The notes under the pieces are model-generated. The model had not been told where the DNA came from. It saw only the letters and a list, made by a program, of their open reading frames with translations, and ran no database searches. A program made the translations under genes and the position numbers. From UBA2988 sp965237965 (lineage in GTDB: Bacteria; Gemmatimonadota; Gemmatimonadetes; Longimicrobiales; Gaopeijiaceae), in NCBI GenBank assembly GCA_965237965.1, contig CBDEGT010000003.1, positions 248,001-312,000 on the forward strand: a stretch of DNA of 64,000 nt, written 5' to 3'. This document shows positions 50,549-59,875 of the stretch, piece by piece; the stretch's first letter is position 1; every line of letters begins with the position of its first letter.

Positions 50549-51002
50549 GCGCTTTCTGAGCCGCTCTCGTGAGGAACGGGACCTGTTCTTGAGGGCCATG
50601 ATGCTGGTCATGGGCGTGCGGCTCGCCCTTCTGGTCCTGCCTTTCCGATCGGTCGCCGGGCGCGTCCTTCGTGATCGACGTCGAGCTCGACGCGCGCCAC
50701 CGACGGGGCCGAAGACGCGTGGCATGGTGGCCTGGGCGGTCCAGAAGGCGCATGAGGTCGTTCCCGGCAGAGGGACCTGTCTGCACCAGGCGCTCGTCGC
50801 GCACATCCTGCTGACGCGGACCGGTTTCGAGCCGAAGCTGAAGATCGGCGTCCGACCGGTTGAGGGTGGTGAGATTCACGCACACGCCTGGGTCGAGGAG
50901 GCAGGGGACGTGGTGATCGGCGGGACGCGCTCGGAGACCGATGAGTACTCGGTGCTGCCGGATTTGGAGCGCGTTACGGCTGGTTTGACCATGAGGAGCT
51001 AA
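50535..51002 (+). CDS. lasso-peptide leader protease, transglutaminase-like (B2)
   Basis: The 155-residue protein has an N-terminal basic/hydrophobic region (FLRAMMLVMGVRLALLVLPF) and the Transglut_core3 catalytic triad: Cys in VPGRGTCLHQALVAHILLTR, His in GEIHAHAWVEEAGDVVIGG, and the following Asp/Gly region. It removes the leader peptide in lasso biosynthesis. It is the last gene of the unit; the next gene converges on it. Confidence 0.9.
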   Translation: MGPIRRFLSRSREERDLFLRAMMLVMGVRLALLVLPFRSVAGRVLRDRRRARRAPPTGPKTRGMVAWAVQKAHEVVPGRGTCLHQALVAHILLTRTGFEPKLKIGVRPVEGGEIHAHAWVEEAGDVVIGGTRSETDEYSVLPDLERVTAGLTMRS

Positions 51003-51040
51003 CCGGCATCCTGACTCCTTCATAAAACGGGTTCGGGCCG

Positions 51041-51063
51041 TGGCGCCCTGATTCAGGGCGCCA
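51041..51063. terminator. hairpin between convergent genes
   Basis: TGGCGCCCT-N5-AGGGCGCCA is a perfect 9-bp stem between the lasso unit and the convergent S41 protease gene, overlapping the last codons of the latter. It could serve as a terminator for the lasso transcript, though no T-run follows. Confidence 0.45.
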
Positions 51064-52711
51064 ATTCCACCAGCTCGAGTGCCCTCGGGATCTCAGCGAC
51101 GGCGGCCTCGATCTCCGGGTCGAGTCGGCTGCTGACCAACAGCGCCTCCGCCGGGCCCCAGCGGAGCTCCGCGACCAAGGGCAGCAGCGTCAGCCTCAGC
51201 TCGGGAGTATCCGCGCCCTCCCCCGGCTCGATGCCCTCGGCGCGAACCCGTTCGAGGTAGGACGTGACCACTTCGGTGGCGACGGAGTCCTCGAGAAGGA
51301 GGGTCGGGTCGGTCAGCGAATCGCGCCGGTCGGTCACGTAGCTGGCCGCCCAGCGCGTCCCGATTCCTCGCTGGGCGGCGCGGAGCCTCCAGGCCGGCAC
51401 GGCCGGCGGCCTCGGCAGCATCACGTCCGGAACGACCCCCCCACCGCCGTACAGGGTCCGTCCCCCCGTGCTCTCACACGTAGGAAGTCCCGTGGTGTCC
51501 ACCGGTTCCCCTCGAAGCGAGAGATACCGCGATACCGGCATGTCCGCGTAGGAACGCTGGATGACCCGGCCGCACGGCGTCCGGATGCGGCCGATGTTCA
51601 GGAATACCTGCCCGGTGATGGTCGATCTCTCGATCAACGGGAGCGTGAGCATCATCAGCGACTTACCCACGGTCGTGCGCCCCACCAACACAGCGCGGTC
51701 GTGATCCTGCAGCGCACCGGACACCAGCTCAGATGCCGACGCCGTGTTCTCGTTCACCATCACGACCAGCGGGTACTCTCGTTGGCTCTGCCAGAACGAG
51801 CGCTCCACTCTGCCCGTATCGGTCGCGAACTCCTTGCGCCCGAACGATGTGTAGACAATCGCTCCCTCGGGAAGAAATTCTCCGGCGATCTCCGAAGACT
51901 CGCTAACCAACCCGCCGCCGTTATCGCGCAGGTCGAGCACGAGCGCTTCCATGCCCTGGTCCTCGAGCCCTCCGACCGCGCTACGGAGCTCGTCGGCCAC
52001 GTTGAAGTCGCTGAAGCTCAGGATCCGAACGTAGCCTACGTTGCCATCCAGCATTACGGCGCCTGGAACAGCCGTTCCCTCGTCCGGCCACTCGCGACGT
52101 ACGGTTCGCTCGAAGCTGGTCCGGCTCCCGTCCAGCGCCCATCGGTCGAATCCCAGGGTCACGCTCGATCCTTCGGGACCTGACAAAATGATCTGCAGCT
52201 CGATGTCGTTGCCGGCCGTTACGGGCTGGCCGTCGATCGACACGAGCTCGTCCCCGGGGAGGATGTTCTCACGCGCTGCGCGCGTCCCCGGGGCCACCTG
52301 TCCTACGAGCGGGCGGCCCTGCACGAAGGTGAACTGGATAGGAAGCGCGATGTAGCGCCCTTCGCGGAACTCTTCGGCCTTCTCGGGATCCAGCCGCTCG
52401 TACGAGACGAATCCCGAAAACGGATCCGCTGCCTGAATCATCCCCCGGACCGCGGCCATCACGATCCGGTGTAGATCGAGCGTGTCCGGATGATTGACCC
52501 GGAGGTGATTGAGCACCTGGCTGAACAGCTGGAGGTCCTCGGCCAGAGTGCGCGGCCGCGTCAGTCTGGGCGGGCTCTGCGTGGAGTCGGGCGGAGTGGC
52601 GTGCGTCGTGTCACGCTCGGGTGCCTGCCCGGCAGCTGGCGTGACGAGCAGCGTCGTCGACACGCCGGCGGCCACGATCGGCCACCGCAGCACTCTGAGT
52701 GACCGCGTCAT
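51053..52711 (-). CDS. S41-family C-terminal processing peptidase
   Basis: The 552-residue secreted protein has a signal peptide (IVAAGVSTTLLVTPAAGQ). A PDZ domain covers about 130-215 (VGQVAPGTRAARENILPGDE, LVSIDGQPV). The S41 catalytic domain follows: LVLDLRDNGGGLVSESSEIA, then VVMVNENTASASELVSGALQ with the nucleophile Ser, and VLVGRTTVGKSLMMLTLPL with the general-base Lys. The C-terminal 140 residues are of the longer Ctp type. It degrades or processes periplasmic proteins. It starts 4 bases after the TPR gene, so the two are probably co-transcribed. Confidence 0.9.
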   Translation of the reverse strand: MTRSLRVLRWPIVAAGVSTTLLVTPAAGQAPERDTTHATPPDSTQSPPRLTRPRTLAEDLQLFSQVLNHLRVNHPDTLDLHRIVMAAVRGMIQAADPFSGFVSYERLDPEKAEEFREGRYIALPIQFTFVQGRPLVGQVAPGTRAARENILPGDELVSIDGQPVTAGNDIELQIILSGPEGSSVTLGFDRWALDGSRTSFERTVRREWPDEGTAVPGAVMLDGNVGYVRILSFSDFNVADELRSAVGGLEDQGMEALVLDLRDNGGGLVSESSEIAGEFLPEGAIVYTSFGRKEFATDTGRVERSFWQSQREYPLVVMVNENTASASELVSGALQDHDRAVLVGRTTVGKSLMMLTLPLIERSTITGQVFLNIGRIRTPCGRVIQRSYADMPVSRYLSLRGEPVDTTGLPTCESTGGRTLYGGGGVVPDVMLPRPPAVPAWRLRAAQRGIGTRWAASYVTDRRDSLTDPTLLLEDSVATEVVTSYLERVRAEGIEPGEGADTPELRLTLLPLVAELRWGPAEALLVSSRLDPEIEAAVAEIPRALELVELAP

Positions 52712-52714
52712 CGT

Positions 52715-53929
52715 TCAGCCGCCTCCAGCCGTGACCTTGAGCGCGGCGATCCGATTCTGGACGGTTGGCCTGTTCCGGTCCGTCCTCGGTGCGAGCTCGA
52801 GAAAGCGTTCGTAGTGCGTGACTGCATCGGCCATCTTGCCCTCCCGGTCGGCCAGTGCTCCGAGTACGAGGTGGGGTGCCGCGTAGTACGGATTTGCGGC
52901 GACGGCTGCGCTCGCCTGTTCCTCCGCCCCCGCCACCTCTCCGGTGAGAAGGAGCATACCTGCAAGCTTCATCCGCACGGTCGGAGCGTGCGGAGCGAGA
53001 TCCGCGGAGAGTCGATACGAGGCCACCGCGGTAGCCGTGTCGCCCCTTACCAGCGATAGCCGCGCGAGTCCCTCGTGCGCGGGGTGGAAGCTCAGGTCTT
53101 CCTCGATCGCGCCGCTGTACTCTTCCCATGCCTGTTCCGGGTCGTTCAGCAGCTCGGCCAGGAGTCCCATGGAGTAGAGTTGGAGCGCCTTCGACTCGTA
53201 GAATACGATCAGCTGCTCCTCGTCGACCTTACGGAACGCAGCCAGCGCGGAGTCGAGATCTACCCGCGCTTCCTCGTATCTCCCGGCCACCGCGAGCACG
53301 TGGCCCCGCTCCGCCAGCAGCCCACCTCGCGACAGCGAGTCCGCGCGCTCGATGGCACTCTGATACAGCTCCAGCGAATAGGGAAGTTCGTAATTCGAGT
53401 ACGCGAACCGGGCTTGCTGCGCCGGGTCCTCTCGGAGCGCCACGTCCACTTGGTATTCCAGCTCCGTGAGGTCGGCCCCCGTTGGATTGAGCGCCCGGAC
53501 CAGACTCCGCACGTACGCTTGCACGATCTCGCCTTCGAACGGGCGGAACTGAAGGGGGTTCCGGAGGGAGGCCTCGTATCGCAGGGAATCGGCGAGCCGC
53601 CCACCGGCGTCGCGCTCCCGCCGGGTCAGGTACAGTCGGAGCCCCCTCATCTCACGGAGCAACACCGCCGCTCGCCATCCCTCGAGGGGCTCCACCCATT
53701 CCGGATCGAGGAGGGCCGCCCACCGGAACAGCTCAGCCGCACGCTCGGGCTCGCGGTCGAGAACCTCGGTCGCGAGGTCGTAGTACGCCTGCGCGCTGGC
53801 CGGGTCGGCTCCCTCCGGAAGGCGGGGACGCACGTCCTGCTGCTGCGACGACGCCGCTCCCGGCCATGCGAGCAGGATGCCGAGGAAGGCCGGAATCAAG
53901 AGAGAGGCTCTCGTTCGTGATCGAGGCAC
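52715..53929 (-). CDS. periplasmic tetratricopeptide-repeat protein
   Basis: The protein is about 404 residues from GTG 53929 (an ATG at 54046 is open but gives a long unstructured N-terminus). There is a signal sequence (RASLLIPAFLGILLAWPGAA). TPR-like helical pairs run throughout, clearest at the end: AWEEYSGAIEEDLSFHPAHE, ATAVASYRLSADLAPHAPTV, KLAGMLLLTGEVAGAEEQAS, AAPHLVLGALADREGKMADA, VTHYERFLELAPRTDRNRP. TPR proteins of this kind scaffold protein complexes. With the S41 protease following at 4 bases, it may act as its partner or substrate adaptor; this is inference. Confidence 0.8.
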   Translation of the reverse strand: MPRSRTRASLLIPAFLGILLAWPGAASSQQQDVRPRLPEGADPASAQAYYDLATEVLDREPERAAELFRWAALLDPEWVEPLEGWRAAVLLREMRGLRLYLTRRERDAGGRLADSLRYEASLRNPLQFRPFEGEIVQAYVRSLVRALNPTGADLTELEYQVDVALREDPAQQARFAYSNYELPYSLELYQSAIERADSLSRGGLLAERGHVLAVAGRYEEARVDLDSALAAFRKVDEEQLIVFYESKALQLYSMGLLAELLNDPEQAWEEYSGAIEEDLSFHPAHEGLARLSLVRGDTATAVASYRLSADLAPHAPTVRMKLAGMLLLTGEVAGAEEQASAAVAANPYYAAPHLVLGALADREGKMADAVTHYERFLELAPRTDRNRPTVQNRIAALKVTAGGG

Positions 53930-54099
53930 GGAAGCCTCATTGGAGCTAGGAGGTCGATGGGGCGGCGCCCGGTCGCCGCCTCCGGGCACGTCATTCTCTG
54001 GGGTCGTACCCCGGTACGCGGTGAGCATTCCAGGGGGTGGGTGCACTCGCGTCCGGCCACCGTTTGACGCCAGCCGAGACCCTCGGATAACTTTTCACG

Positions 54100-54275
54100 G
54101 GAAGGGGAGTAGCCTACCGATTTATTTCGGCGGCCGGATCGTCAAGACGGCGCCGGCGGGGATCACCCGCCCCGCGCCCGGTTCGGTCGGGATCTGCGGC
54201 ATCGGCCACCCGATTCCGCACGTCATGGCGAGACCTTCGTTCAGGCCGGGTGCCTGGGCGAGGGTCTTTTTCTTT
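54100..54275 (+). promoter_or_regulatory. yybP-ykoY (Mn2+) riboswitch
   Basis: The two conserved elements of this class are present. GGGGAGTAGCCTAC at 54104-54117 opens the aptamer. CGTCATGGCGAGACCTTCG at 54221-54239 is the conserved internal loop strand that binds Mn2+, with GC-rich paired arms between them. Downstream is terC, a classic partner of this riboswitch. The conserved AGACCTTCG is also one arm of a terminator stem, so folding of the aptamer would prevent termination. Confidence 0.85.
54231..54275 (+). terminator. expression-platform terminator of the riboswitch
   Basis: AGACCTTCG (54231-54239) pairs with CGAGGGTCT (54259-54267, one G-U), with an inner stem CAGGC/GCCTG (54242-54246, 54252-54256), followed by TTTTTCTTT. 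Its 5' arm is the aptamer's conserved strand, so binding and termination exclude each other. Mn2+ should turn terC on. Confidence 0.75.
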
Positions 54276-54298
54276 GATTGGGAAGAACCGGGAGAGCG

Positions 54299-55291
54299 AT
54301 GACGCAGTTCTGGCTGTGGGTGGTCTTCGCCGCCTTCATCGGGATCATGCTGGCTATCGACCTCGGGATCGTGAACCGGAAGGCTCACGTGATCTCGATG
54401 CGCGAGGCCACCCGGTGGACCACGGTCGTGGTCTTGACCGCCGCTATCTTCAACGCCTGGATATTCCACGAGCGGGGCAACCAGGCCGGCCTGGAGTTCC
54501 TCACCGGGTACCTGATCGAGCTCGCCCTCTCGGTCGACAACATCTTCGTCTTCATCCTCATCTTCAGCTACTTCCGGGTGCCGGCGGCCTTCCAGCACCG
54601 GGTCCTCTTCTGGGGAATCTTCGGCGCGCTCCTGATGCGCGGCGCGATGATCGCGGCGGGCTGGCTGCTGATCGAACGCTTCCACTGGATCATCTACGTA
54701 TTCGGCGCGTTCCTGGTGTTCACCGGAATACGCATGGCGACGCACGAGGACGTGGACATCGAGCCCGAAGCCAACCCCTTCCTCAAGCTGATCCGCCGGG
54801 TGATGCCCGTGACCCGGACCTACGAGGGGCAGCGCTTCTTCGTGCGCGCGGCCCTGGACGACGGCAGGGTTCGTCTCATGGCGACGCCGCTGCTGGTCGT
54901 CCTCATCATGGTGGAGACGACCGACCTGGTGTTCGCAGTCGACTCGATCCCGGCTGTGTTCGCCATCACTACCGATCCGTTTCTGGTCTTCACGTCGAAT
55001 GTCTTCGCCATTCTCGGGCTCCGTTCGATGTACTTCCTTCTCGCGGGGATCATGGAGAAGTTCCACTACCTCAAGCTCGGGCTTTCCGTAGTGCTCACGT
55101 TCGTGGGCACGAAGATGCTCATCACCTACTTCCACGTCGATATTCCGGTCGGGATCTCGCTGGTCGTAGTGGGCAGCTTGCTCGCGCTCTCGGTCCTGGC
55201 GTCGCTCGTGATTCCCCACAGTGCGGCGGCGCACACGCCGGTCGAGCCATCCCGGCGCGAGCCCGACGGCCCGACGCTCGACGGGCGTTAG
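54299..55291 (+). CDS. TerC/Alx-family integral membrane protein (Mn2+ exporter type)
   Basis: The 330-residue protein has about eight to nine membrane helices: FWLWVVFAAFIGIMLAIDLG, YLIELALSVDNIFVFILIFS, MATPLLVVLIMVETTDLVFA, VDSIPAVFAITTDPFLVFTS, NVFAILGLRSMYFLLAGIME. The paired acidic motifs (LSVDN and ETTDLVFAVDS) are the TerC signature. The sequence is closest in pattern to Alx, which exports Mn2+. ATG at 54299 follows GGGAG. Control by a yybP-ykoY riboswitch supports a Mn2+ detoxification role. An IS3 end lies 10 bases after its stop. Confidence 0.93.
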   Translation: MTQFWLWVVFAAFIGIMLAIDLGIVNRKAHVISMREATRWTTVVVLTAAIFNAWIFHERGNQAGLEFLTGYLIELALSVDNIFVFILIFSYFRVPAAFQHRVLFWGIFGALLMRGAMIAAGWLLIERFHWIIYVFGAFLVFTGIRMATHEDVDIEPEANPFLKLIRRVMPVTRTYEGQRFFVRAALDDGRVRLMATPLLVVLIMVETTDLVFAVDSIPAVFAITTDPFLVFTSNVFAILGLRSMYFLLAGIMEKFHYLKLGLSVVLTFVGTKMLITYFHVDIPVGISLVVVGSLLALSVLASLVIPHSAAAHTPVEPSRREPDGPTLDGR

Positions 55292-55300
55292 CTGGCTCCG

Positions 55301-55386
55301 TGAATCACCCCGGCTTCTCCGGAGACTTGTTTAGTTGAGTGCCACCAGCTCGGCCGGGGCGCTCAGGTTCCGGTAATACTCCTGCC
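55301..55386 (-). mobile_element. solo end of the IS3-family element (86 bp)
   Basis: Nearly identical to 3091-3176, starting TGAATCACCCCGGCTTCTCC and carrying the last codons of OrfB (stop at the TTA of TTTAGTTGAG). The rest of the element is missing; sequence of a different IS follows at 55400. Confidence 0.9.
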
Positions 55387-55399
55387 CCCCACTCGGCTG

Positions 55400-55584
55400 A
55401 CCCTCCCGCTTCAGGAACTCCCTGATCGCTCGCTTGTCCGCTCGCTCCGTGACCTCGTACGTTCTCTTCATTGTGGTGGCTCCGTGTGGGGGGTTTTTCC
55501 CTGCCCGATCCTACCTGGATCGGGTCCCCCGGAGCCACCACTTCTTTTCTCCCCTATCAGGGACCTTCAACTACCGACGGGACA
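55400..55584 (-). mobile_element. solo right end of the split-transposase IS256-like element
   Basis: Matches 1523-1702: the first 24 codons of the transposase on the minus strand (MKRTYEVTERADKRAIREFL, ATG at 55471), the hairpin-like CCCGATCCTACCTGGATCGGG before it, and the terminal repeat ending CCTTCAACTAC-N5-GGGACA at 55584. Only the N-terminal codons remain. A few substitutions show it is a related, not identical, copy. Confidence 0.85.
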
Positions 55585-55716
55585 GCTTCCCGCAAGGTAG
55601 ACGGATGCCACAGCGCGCCTCGTGTGCTCGCCGAAATGAGCAAACAGATGCCGCTTCCGGCATGCTACGAGAGAAACCCCGGCTCGGCGCGAAGCCGAAC
55701 CGGGATTGGCGTCGAG

Positions 55717-55743
55717 GCGGCCCAAAGCCGAGCTTTGGGCCGC
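55717..55743 (-). terminator. terminator after the second TonB receptor gene
   Basis: GCGGCCCAAAGC pairs perfectly with GCTTTGGGCCGC (12-bp stem, loop CGA) 14 bases beyond the receptor stop at 55757. A second hairpin, CCCCGGCTCGGC/GCCGAACCGGG, lies next to it at about 55678-55704. Confidence 0.7.
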
Positions 55744-55756
55744 GGCCGCGTTCATT

Positions 55757-58674
55757 CTACCATTGGTAGGAGAGCCGTCCGTAGTAGAAGGCACCGTTGA
55801 AGCCGAACGGAGAGAACTGGCCGTAGTAGTTGCCCGTTCCAGAAGCCGCCAGCGGGTTCACGTCCGGATACATATTCAGAATGTTCTGGGCGCCGAGCGA
55901 CACCGTGACTCCGTTGGCCAGCGGGAAGCCGACCTCGGCGTCCAACAGTCCCTTTCCGGAATACAGCTCGTACTGATCAGACATATCCGGATCACCGAGC
56001 ATATCCTTCGCCCAGGCGCGCGCGTCCTCCCGGTCCCAGTAGCTGCCATACAAGCTCAAGCGCGTCCGCAGCGTCCAGCGGCTCCCAGTATGGTTAACGG
56101 CAACGTTCCAGCGTGTCTTCGGCAGCCCACGCTCCAATGCGCTGCGGCGGTCGGCGTCGATGGTCTCAGACGTAAAGGCCGTGACCTTCGTATCTGTGTA
56201 GTTGAAGACAGCGCTGAATTCCGTCGACCCGCCGAGCGCCGGCGTCTGGTACGTCGACACGAGGTCAATGCCTTGCGTCCGCGTGGCAAAATCGTTCACG
56301 AAGAACCGGAATTTCTGCAAATTGGCCGCTTCGGCGAAACCGGCCGCAATCAAAGACGCAGTCTCCTCCGGATCGAGTGAGAAGTTCTTCGTAATCGTGA
56401 GCCGGTGGGACACGTCGATTCGGAAGTAGTCGGCAGTAAGATTGAACGGGCCAGTGTCGAAAACGGCACCGACGGAGTAGTTGATCGAGGTCTCTGGCTG
56501 GAGCGGCCTTCCGCCTCGCAGAGCGGCGGCCGGAGACGTAGAAGGAATGGTGCCGTTGTTGACCAAGTCACCGAGCGAGAAGTCGAACTCCGTCGTGACA
56601 TTGAACGCGTTCTGCTGGCCTGGTGTCGGCGCGCGGAAGCCGCTACTGACCGCGGCACGGACGGCAAAACTTTCCGTAAACGCTAACCGTCCGGATACCT
56701 TACTGTTCATCGTGGTTCCGAAGTCCTCGTAGTCTTCGATCCGGACGGCGGTACCGAGGTTCCAGTTGTCTTCCACGCCACGCACTTCAACGTCACCATA
56801 GAGGGCAATGTTATAGCGGTCCCACGTGCCCGAGTTCTCCGGCCGGGTTCCGTTATAGCCGTTCGACCCCGAGCTGAAGCCCTGCGTGGCGTACGGACCG
56901 ATAGCCCAAGACTGCGGATCCCCAGCACCGAGATGGTACTGCTCCTCGCGCCACTCGGTGCCCCCGGCGATGTTGATCATGTCATTCGCGGCGTAGGAGA
57001 GGTCCAAATTCACGCCGAAGTCGGTCTGCTGCAGGAGGTTCGGCTTGAAGCTGGTAGGGCTCTCTGGGCCGAGCGAAGCGTTGACCGTGCCGAAGAGAAC
57101 GTGTCGACATTGTTGCGACCCCAGTTCACGCTAGCGTCCCAATTCAGCCCGCCGGACGTCGAGCCTCGGATCCCGGTAACCGCCGACGCATCGTATACGT
57201 CGCCGCCGAACTGCGGCGTGAAGCCGCCCGGTAAACCGCTCGCCGCGCCGGCGAACGGCTGGTGGAACGTGAAGCAATTCGGATTGCTGGTAACCGCGTC
57301 GAAGGCCACGTGGTCGAAGGTGGAGGAATCGTCGGAAACCGGAACGTTTGGGCAGTTCCCGGAGCCCTCGACTCCGGTATCGGCCCACACGCGGTCACCG
57401 ACCCGCAGGAGCCGTTGATCGACTCCTTTGTCGAATTTATCTGGATCGCCGCCGCGTTCTTCGTAAAACGAGAAGACCCCCCCGCGGTTGATCGGGTTCC
57501 GGTAGTAGAAACCTCCGGTCACCTTCTTGCTGGCGTAGTTGCCGTGCGCATACCACTGTACTGCGTCGTTGAATAGATAGCCGAAATTTCCGAATACCTT
57601 CAGGTCATTCTCGATCAGCGGCGAACCCCAAACCTGAGCGGTGTTTCGAATATGACTGTTGCCATCGGACCGCAACCCTGCGGCGTCGTTGCGCTGGATA
57701 GCCCGGTTGGTCGGATCCGCTCCACCGTATTCGACACTGAGGTTCGCGAATCCGTTCTCGCCCAGCGGCAGCCCCAGATTACCTGCTACAGAGTACGACA
57801 TGGCGCGGCCGCCGATCCCGTTGCACGACGTTCCGGACATGCCGCAGGTTTGCTGGTCCCCGCTGTTGGTATCTCCGAACAGGCCACTTTGGATCTCCAA
57901 GTTGCCACCCGACCTGGCATTCTTGAGCTGGAAGTTCATCACGCCCGCGATGGCGTCCGAGCCGTACTGCGCGGAAGCGCCGTCGCGCAGCACCTCCACC
58001 TGCTGCACGGCGACCGCGGGGATGATCGAGAGATCCGGTCCCTGCGAGCCGTCCGCAATACCGTTGCCGAGCCATGCGATAACCGCAGCACGGTGGCGCC
58101 GCTTCCCGTTAACCAAGACCAGCGTGTGGTCCGGAGCTAGGTTGCGCAGGTTAGCGGGTCTGACAATCGATGCCGCGTCACTGATCGGCTGAATGTTCAC
58201 GTTGTAGGACGGCACAACATTCCGGAGCAGGTTCGCCATGTCGGAGCCTCCCTGGTCCAGGATCTCCCGGGTCTGGATAACGTCGACGGGGACCGGTGAC
58301 CGGGTGACGGTTCGGGGCCGTGCGCGGCTCCCGATTACGACCAGCCCTTCCAGCTCCAGCGCCACTACGGTGAGCGCCACGTCGAGCTCCGTGGTCTGTC
58401 CATCGGCGATGGTGACCTGTCGCCGCTCAGCTTGATAGCCGATCAGCACGAACATCACGTCGTGCGTCCCAGCGGGAATGTTGCCGATTTCGTAGCTGCC
58501 GCCGTCGCCGGTGTTGATGCCCATCATGAGGTCCGGCAGGCTGACTTGCGCTATGGCCAGGGCAGTGCCCACGCCAGCGTCCGTCACGGTCCCCCGGAGT
58601 GTGCCCTGCGCCGCCGCCGACCCTGCTTGGACAAGCGCGAAGCAAGTGACGAGTACTACTGCTCTTAGTATCAC
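55757..58674 (-). pseudogene. TonB-dependent receptor, single frameshift
   Basis: The 5' part (58674 to about 57095) has a signal peptide (LRAVVLVTCFALVQAGSAAA), a carboxypeptidase-like domain (GTVTDAGVGTALAIAQVSLP), and a plug (MANLLRNVVPSYNVNIQPIS; LVLVNGKRRHRAAVIAW; VQQVEVLRDGASAQYGSDAI). The barrel is interrupted near 57092, where the frame needs one extra base, and continues in the next frame with SLGPESPTSFKPNLLQQTDF to the aromatic end AFYYGRLSYQW. Together they make a normal receptor of about 970 residues. One lost base (mutation or sequencing error) separates the halves. The ligand is unknown. GTG start at 58674. Confidence 0.85.
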
Positions 58675-58748
58675 CCTTGGGACCTCAGTTGGTCATGTGG
58701 GTTCGTGGGTTCGTCGTGCAGACCGTCGCCGTAGTCTTATGGGAGGTA

Positions 58749-58778
58749 TGTATAGCCCGTCACAAGACGTCTGTAAAA
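58749..58778 (-). promoter_or_regulatory. candidate promoter of the second TonB receptor
   Basis: On the minus strand TTTTAC (58773-58778) and TATACA (58749-58754) are separated by 18 bases, about 75 bases before the GTG start. It is the best sigma-70-like pair in the 190-bp gap. Confidence 0.4.
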
Positions 58779-58865
58779 CCTTCCGAGGACGAAGGCATGA
58801 TCCCAACTGAGAGCCCGGTGCGGAGGTCCGGGGCTCGGGACGATCCTGCAACCGCCGGGAAACTA

Positions 58866-59679
58866 GGGCCTGTTAACACTAAAGGCCCATTTGTATTATA
58901 TTGGGGCTATGAAAATCACAGAGTCCCAATATCGTCGGATAGAGGCTTGCTTTCCACGTCAGCGCGGCAATGTGAGCTTCTCCAATCTCGAAGTGCTTAA
59001 CGCGATCCTGTATGTGGCCGAGCACGGCTGCAAGTGGCGCGGGTTGCCTGCGCGCTTCGGTAACTGGCATACGATCTACACCCGAATGAATCGCTGGGCC
59101 AGGGCAGGTGTGCTGGATCGTGTCTTTGCGGCCCTGCAGGACGAGCAGATCATCCGGATCAAGATCGAAGCGCTGTCGCTCGACAGTACGATCGTCAAAG
59201 TGCACCCTGATGGCACCGGCGCGCTAAAAAAAACGGCCCGCAGGCCATCGGGAAGTCGCGTGGAGGCTGGACCACCAAGATTCATATGGTTGCCGCAGAT
59301 GCTCGAACCGCGATAACCTTCTCGCTATCGCCAGGCCACAACCACGACGCACCCGAAGGACGCGAACTGCTACGCATGTTGAAGCCGGTACACTCCACTG
59401 TGTCGATGATCATGGACCGGGCCTACGAGGGGGCCGAAACACGGCAATTGGTGTTGGAGCTGGGGTTTACGCCGGTCGTGCCACCCAAACAGGGCCGTGT
59501 TAGCCCGTGGCAGTACGATCGAATCATGTATCGCCGTCGCAACGAAATAGAGCGGTTATTTCGGCGACTCAAAGGCTTCAGAAGAATCTTCTCCCGCTTT
59601 GACAAGCTCGACGTGATGTTCACGGCCTTCATCCACTTTGCGCTCATCGTCGAGGCTCTCAGATAGTGTTAACAGGCCC
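58866..59679 (+). mobile_element. IS5-family element, copy 2, 814 bp
   Basis: Same length, ends and content as 15926-16739 but in the opposite orientation; no difference was found in the transposase frames. TA is present on both sides (58864-58865, 59680-59681). It lies between the TonB receptor's upstream region and the IS3/IS30 nest. Confidence 0.92.
58909..59666 (+). CDS. IS5-family transposase made by -1 frameshift (copy 2)
   Basis: OrfA from ATG 58909 and orfB to 59666 join at the A8 run (59226-59233; CTAAAAAAAACGG) by a -1 slip, giving KKNGPQAIGKSRGGWTTKIH across the join. The catalytic residues are LDSTIVKVHPDG (Asp), IMDRAYEGAETRQL (Asp) and RRRNEIERLFRRLKGF (Glu). The protein is the same as in copy 1, so either copy could move both. 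Confidence 0.9.
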
Positions 59680-59875
59680 TAACACAGTCACGCTCCGGAA
59701 CCTGTCAACGATTGTGAGATGACCTGCCCCCAAGAGCGGTACCACATCCTATGTTAGTCCCAGCACCTGTGGAGGGCCGTGAAGGACGGGCATCCTCAGG
59801 AACCAGGGCGACGGCTTAATCGCCTCAGGGGCCGGGGGAAGGCCGCCGCAGGCGCTGTGGGGTCGGACGGTATTG

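Noticed and set aside
54122..55234. Long minus-strand open frame opposite terC
   Set aside because: Composition is almost all charged and His-rich with no domain; it is the antisense shadow of the TerC gene and the riboswitch.
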